Shown here in pieces: positions 61,060-64,000 of a stretch of DNA of 64,000 nt. Positions within the stretch are counted from its first letter, which is position 1; each line of letters starts with the position of its first letter. A model generated the notes under the pieces. That model saw only the letters and a list, made by a program, of their open reading frames with translations, did no database searches and was not told where the DNA came from. Both the position numbers and the translations under genes were made by a program. This DNA comes from Anaerobacillus isosaccharinicus (lineage in GTDB: Bacteria > Bacillota > Bacilli > Bacillales > Anaerobacillaceae). The DNA lies in assembly GCF_001866075.3 (NCBI RefSeq), contig NZ_CP063356.1:3276164-3340163 (forward strand), written 5' to 3'.

Positions 61060-63819
61060 ATGGATTACAAAAACACATTATTAATGCCGCAAACAGAATT
61101 TCCAATGCGTGGTAATTTGCCAGCGCGTGAGCCACAAATTCAAGATAAGTGGAATGAAATGAACATATATGAAAAGGTTCAAGAAAAAACAAAGGGTCTT
61201 CCTTTGTATATTTTGCATGATGGACCGCCATATGCGAATGGCGATATTCATATCGGGCACGCCTTAAATAAGATCTTAAAAGATTTTATCGTACGATATA
61301 AATCAATGGCTGGGTATCAAGCACCTTATGTTCCTGGTTGGGATACACACGGTTTACCAATTGAAACCGCTCTAACTAAAAACGGAAAAGTTAAACGCAA
61401 AGAGTTAACAGTAGCCGAATTTCGTAAGCTTTGTGCAGACTATGCACTAGAACAGGTCGATCGTCAGCGTGAGCAATTTAAGCGATTAGGTGTCCGTGGT
61501 GATTGGGAAAATCCATACATTACCCTTCATAAAGAATACGAAGCCCAACAAATTAAAGTATTTGGAGATATGGCGAAGAAGGGTTACATTTACAAAGGGA
61601 AAAAACCAGTCTATTGGTCTCCTTCATCAGAATCTGCTCTTGCTGAAGCCGAAATCGAGTATCAAGACAAGCGCTCACCATCTATTTATGTTGCTTTTCA
61701 AGTGAAAGATGGTAAGAACGTATTAGCAGGTGACGAAAAAATTATTATCTGGACAACAACACCTTGGACAATTCCTGCTAATTTAGCTATTTGTTTACAT
61801 CCAGAATTAGAATATTCAGTTGTGAAAGTAAACGAAGAGAAATACGTAGTTGCTTCGGGACTTCTTGAAAACCTTGTGAAAGTCTTTGAATGGGAAAGCT
61901 ACGAAGTAGTTAAGAAAATAAAAGGTGCCCAGCTAGAAAACGTTAAAGCGGCCCATCCTATTTATGACCGTGAATCTTTAGTGATTCTTGGAGACCACGT
62001 TACGTTAGATGCTGGAACAGGGTGTGTTCATACTGCACCTGGGCACGGGGAAGATGATTTTATTGTTGGACAAAAATATAATCTCGATGTTTTATGTCCA
62101 GTAGATGATAAAGGTTGTTTTACAAATGAAGCACCTGGATTTGAAGGTTTATTCTACGATGAGGCTAATAAACCTATTACTGAAAAGTTAACAGAAGCAG
62201 GGGCGTTATTAAAGCTTTCCTTCATGACTCATTCTTACCCTCATGACTGGAGAACAAAAAAGCCGGTTATTTTTAGAGCAACGGCACAATGGTTTGCATC
62301 AATTAAAGATTTCCGCGAGCAATTATTAACTTCGATCAAAGAAGTCGAGTGGGTACCAGCTTGGGGCGAGACACGATTATTTAACATGGTACGGGACCGT
62401 GGTGATTGGTGTATTTCTAGACAGCGTGCTTGGGGTGTTCCGATTCCTGTATTTTATGGTGAAGATAATGAACCAATTATTACAGATGAAACAATTGAGC
62501 ATGTTTCAAATTTGTTTAGACAGCATGGATCAAATATTTGGTTTGAGTGGGATACGAATGAATTACTTCCACCAGGATTTACCTCGCCACAAAGTCCAAA
62601 TGGAAAGTTCACGAAAGAAACAGACATTATGGACGTATGGTTTGATTCAGGTTCATCACATCAGTCTGTATTAGTTGAAAGAGATGATTTACAACGTCCT
62701 GCGGATCTTTACTTGGAAGGATCTGACCAATACCGTGGTTGGTTTAACTCTTCTTTATCAACATCGGTAGCTGTTTCGGGCAAAGCTCCATATAAAGGCG
62801 TCTTGAGTCATGGATTTGTTTTAGATGGTGAAGGTAGAAAGATGAGTAAGTCAATTGGGAACGTTATTGTTCCAAATAACGTAATGAAACAACTGGGAGC
62901 TGATATTCTTCGTCTATGGGTTGCTTCTGTTGATTATCAGGCTGATGTTCGTGTTTCAGATGATATCTTAAAGCAAGTTGCAGAAGTATATCGTAAAATT
63001 CGTAATACGTTCCGTTTCTTATTAGGAAATCTTCATGACTTCAATCCAGAAACTGATCGTGTAGCGTTAAACGAGTTACCACAACTAGATCGGTACATTC
63101 TGATCAAATTAAACAAGCTTGTGAAAGATGTTAAAGATAATTACGATCATTATCAATTTGCAGGTGTCTATAATAAAATTCATAACTTCTGCTCAATTGA
63201 ACTAAGTTCCTTCTATATGGATATTGCAAAAGACACCCTTTATATTCAACATAAGAATGATCCAAGCCGCAGATCTATTCAAACGGTTATGTATGATGTC
63301 TTAGTTGCTCTTACAAAGCTTGTATCACCAATTTTATCTCATACCGCAGATGAAGTATGGCCGTTCATTCCAGGTGTGAACAGTGACAGTGTTCAGTTAA
63401 CTGACATGCCTACAGAAGATACGACAATTTATGAAGAAGCAATTGAAGCAAAATGGGACCAAGTATTAGAATTACGTGATGATGTTTTAAAGGCGTTGGA
63501 AAATGCGAGAAATGCAAAGAAAATCGGTAAATCATTAACAGCAGCAATTAACCTTTACCCTAATGATGAAGTAAAACAATTACTTACATCTATTGGTGAT
63601 CTTGAGAAGTTATTTATCGTTTCAAAAGCAGTCATAGCTGGTGAGAAAGAAAGTGCTCCAGAAGAAGCTGAGCATTTCGAAACGATCGCTATAACTGTTG
63701 AAAAAGCGCCAGGTGAAACATGTGAACGTTGTTGGGTTGTTTCTGAAACAGTTGGAAAAGACGAAACTCATCCAACACTTTGCTCAAGCTGCGCTGAAAT
63801 TGTTAAAAATCATTACTAA
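61060..63819 (+). CDS. ileS: Isoleucyl-tRNA synthetase IleS
   Basis: A 919-residue class I synthetase that charges tRNA(Ile). The HIGH motif is in IHIGHALNK (about residue 67), the editing CP1 domain follows with [11 protein letters not shown] and the [10 protein letters not shown] signature, and KMSKS is in [10 protein letters not shown] near 595. The C-terminus has a zinc site with CERCW and CSSC. ATG 61060 is set by GGAGGAAG upstream; the frame opens at 60997. The length and zinc domain indicate the standard bacterial type. Controlled by the T-box above. Confidence 0.97.
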   Translation: MDYKNTLLMPQTEFPMRGNLPAREPQIQDKWNEMNIYEKVQEKTKGLPLYILHDGPPYANGDIHIGHALNKILKDFIVRYKSMAGYQAPYVPGWDTHGLPIETALTKNGKVKRKELTVAEFRKLCADYALEQVDRQREQFKRLGVRGDWENPYITLHKEYEAQQIKVFGDMAKKGYIYKGKKPVYWSPSSESALAEAEIEYQDKRSPSIYVAFQVKDGKNVLAGDEKIIIWTTTPWTIPANLAICLHPELEYSVVKVNEEKYVVASGLLENLVKVFEWESYEVVKKIKGAQLENVKAAHPIYDRESLVILGDHVTLDAGTGCVHTAPGHGEDDFIVGQKYNLDVLCPVDDKGCFTNEAPGFEGLFYDEANKPITEKLTEAGALLKLSFMTHSYPHDWRTKKPVIFRATAQWFASIKDFREQLLTSIKEVEWVPAWGETRLFNMVRDRGDWCISRQRAWGVPIPVFYGEDNEPIITDETIEHVSNLFRQHGSNIWFEWDTNELLPPGFTSPQSPNGKFTKETDIMDVWFDSGSSHQSVLVERDDLQRPADLYLEGSDQYRGWFNSSLSTSVAVSGKAPYKGVLSHGFVLDGEGRKMSKSIGNVIVPNNVMKQLGADILRLWVASVDYQADVRVSDDILKQVAEVYRKIRNTFRFLLGNLHDFNPETDRVALNELPQLDRYILIKLNKLVKDVKDNYDHYQFAGVYNKIHNFCSIELSSFYMDIAKDTLYIQHKNDPSRRSIQTVMYDVLVALTKLVSPILSHTADEVWPFIPGVNSDSVQLTDMPTEDTTIYEEAIEAKWDQVLELRDDVLKALENARNAKKIGKSLTAAINLYPNDEVKQLLTSIGDLEKLFIVSKAVIAGEKESAPEEAEHFETIAITVEKAPGETCERCWVVSETVGKDETHPTLCSSCAEIVKNHY

Positions 63820-63840
63820 AAGATACAATTATAGCATCAT

Positions 63841-63878
63841 AAAAAGCAAAGCGTGGTTTTAACCATGCTTTGCTTTTT
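63841..63878 (+). terminator. Terminator after ileS
   Basis: A stem AAAAAGCAAAGC(G)TGGT / ACCA(T)GCTTTGCTTTTT with a TTTA loop, followed by a T-rich tail. Confidence 0.92.
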
Positions 63879-63985
63879 ATTTTACTTCATTGAGAACTCC
63901 CACAAAATTCTACATTCTAAATTAGTAAATCTTGTTTCGGCTAATGTTTCAATGTACGGACAAACTATGCTTGAAACCATCTTAT

Positions 63986-64000
63986 CCAAAAGGAGGCTAA
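63986..64000 (+). promoter_or_regulatory. Ribosome-binding site of the next gene
   Basis: AAAAGGAGG lies at the window's right edge, so a start codon should follow just outside. B. subtilis has ylyA and lspA after ileS. The preceding 110 bases include another CTACATTCTA fragment near 63909. Confidence 0.5.

Overview
The window is a low-GC Bacillota chromosome segment from an endospore-forming member of the Bacillaceae. Gene order follows the Bacillus subtilis pycA-cta-ylb-mra/mur/fts-spoIIG-sigG-ylm-ileS region. Sporulation genes (ylbJ, gerR, spoVD, spoVE, spoIIGA, sigE, sigG), the bacillithiol gene bshC, DAP-type murE and frequent TTG/GTG starts with strong GGAGG sites fit that group. I cannot name the genus from the sequence. 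No tRNA, rRNA, CRISPR array, prophage or complete insertion sequence was seen.

Layout. 1-51: tail of pyruvate carboxylase. 229-6963: heme A synthesis and caa3 cytochrome c oxidase (ctaA divergent from ctaBCDEF, then the assembly factor ctaM/yozB; no ctaG here). 7009-10222: an AI-2E-type membrane protein, an Asp23-like protein, a YugN-like protein and an alanyl-tRNA editing protein. 10402-13731: ylbB, ylbC, a hotdog thioesterase, ylbD and ylbE. 13850-18616: an accessory block inserted between ylbE and ylbF, made of a small secreted protein, an XPB-type DNA helicase, a winged-helix/WYL-like partner and a UV damage endonuclease. 18674-28908: ylbF, ylbG, a csfG-like sporulation RNA on the minus strand, rsmD, coaD, ylbJ, ylbK, ylbL, tmcAL, ylbN, rpmF, a crotonase-family gene, gerR and ylbP. 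29146-32160: panE, a DUF3397 gene and bshC. 32324-53031: division and cell-wall cluster mraZ-rsmH-ftsL-pbpB-spoVD-murE-murF-mraY-murD-spoVE-murG-murB-divIB-ylxW-ylxX-sbp-ftsA-ftsZ. 53570-56283: spoIIGA-sigE-sigG. 56389-60611: ylmC, ylmD, ylmE, sepF, ylmG, ylmH, divIVA. 60618-63819: T-box-controlled ileS.

How it fits together. The second half couples peptidoglycan precursor synthesis, septal transpeptidases and FtsZ-ring proteins with the first compartment-specific sigma factors of sporulation. Regulatory sites agree with this: a five-copy MraZ-box array before mraZ, sigma-E-type promoters before spoVD and spoVE, a sigma-H promoter before ftsA, a 22-bp-spaced spoIIG-type promoter, and a sigma-F-type promoter plus an SD-blocking hairpin before sigG.

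Most notable: (1) the XPB helicase / winged-helix-WYL / UvsE block, a plausible UV-damage repair module set into an otherwise conserved locus; (2) a 246-bp repeat-like insertion flanked by a 21-bp direct repeat inside the predicted spoIIG leader; (3) a csfG-like RNA with its own sigma-F/G-type promoter and terminator; (4) a scattered family of intergenic hairpin repeats with a CTACATTCTACATT core.
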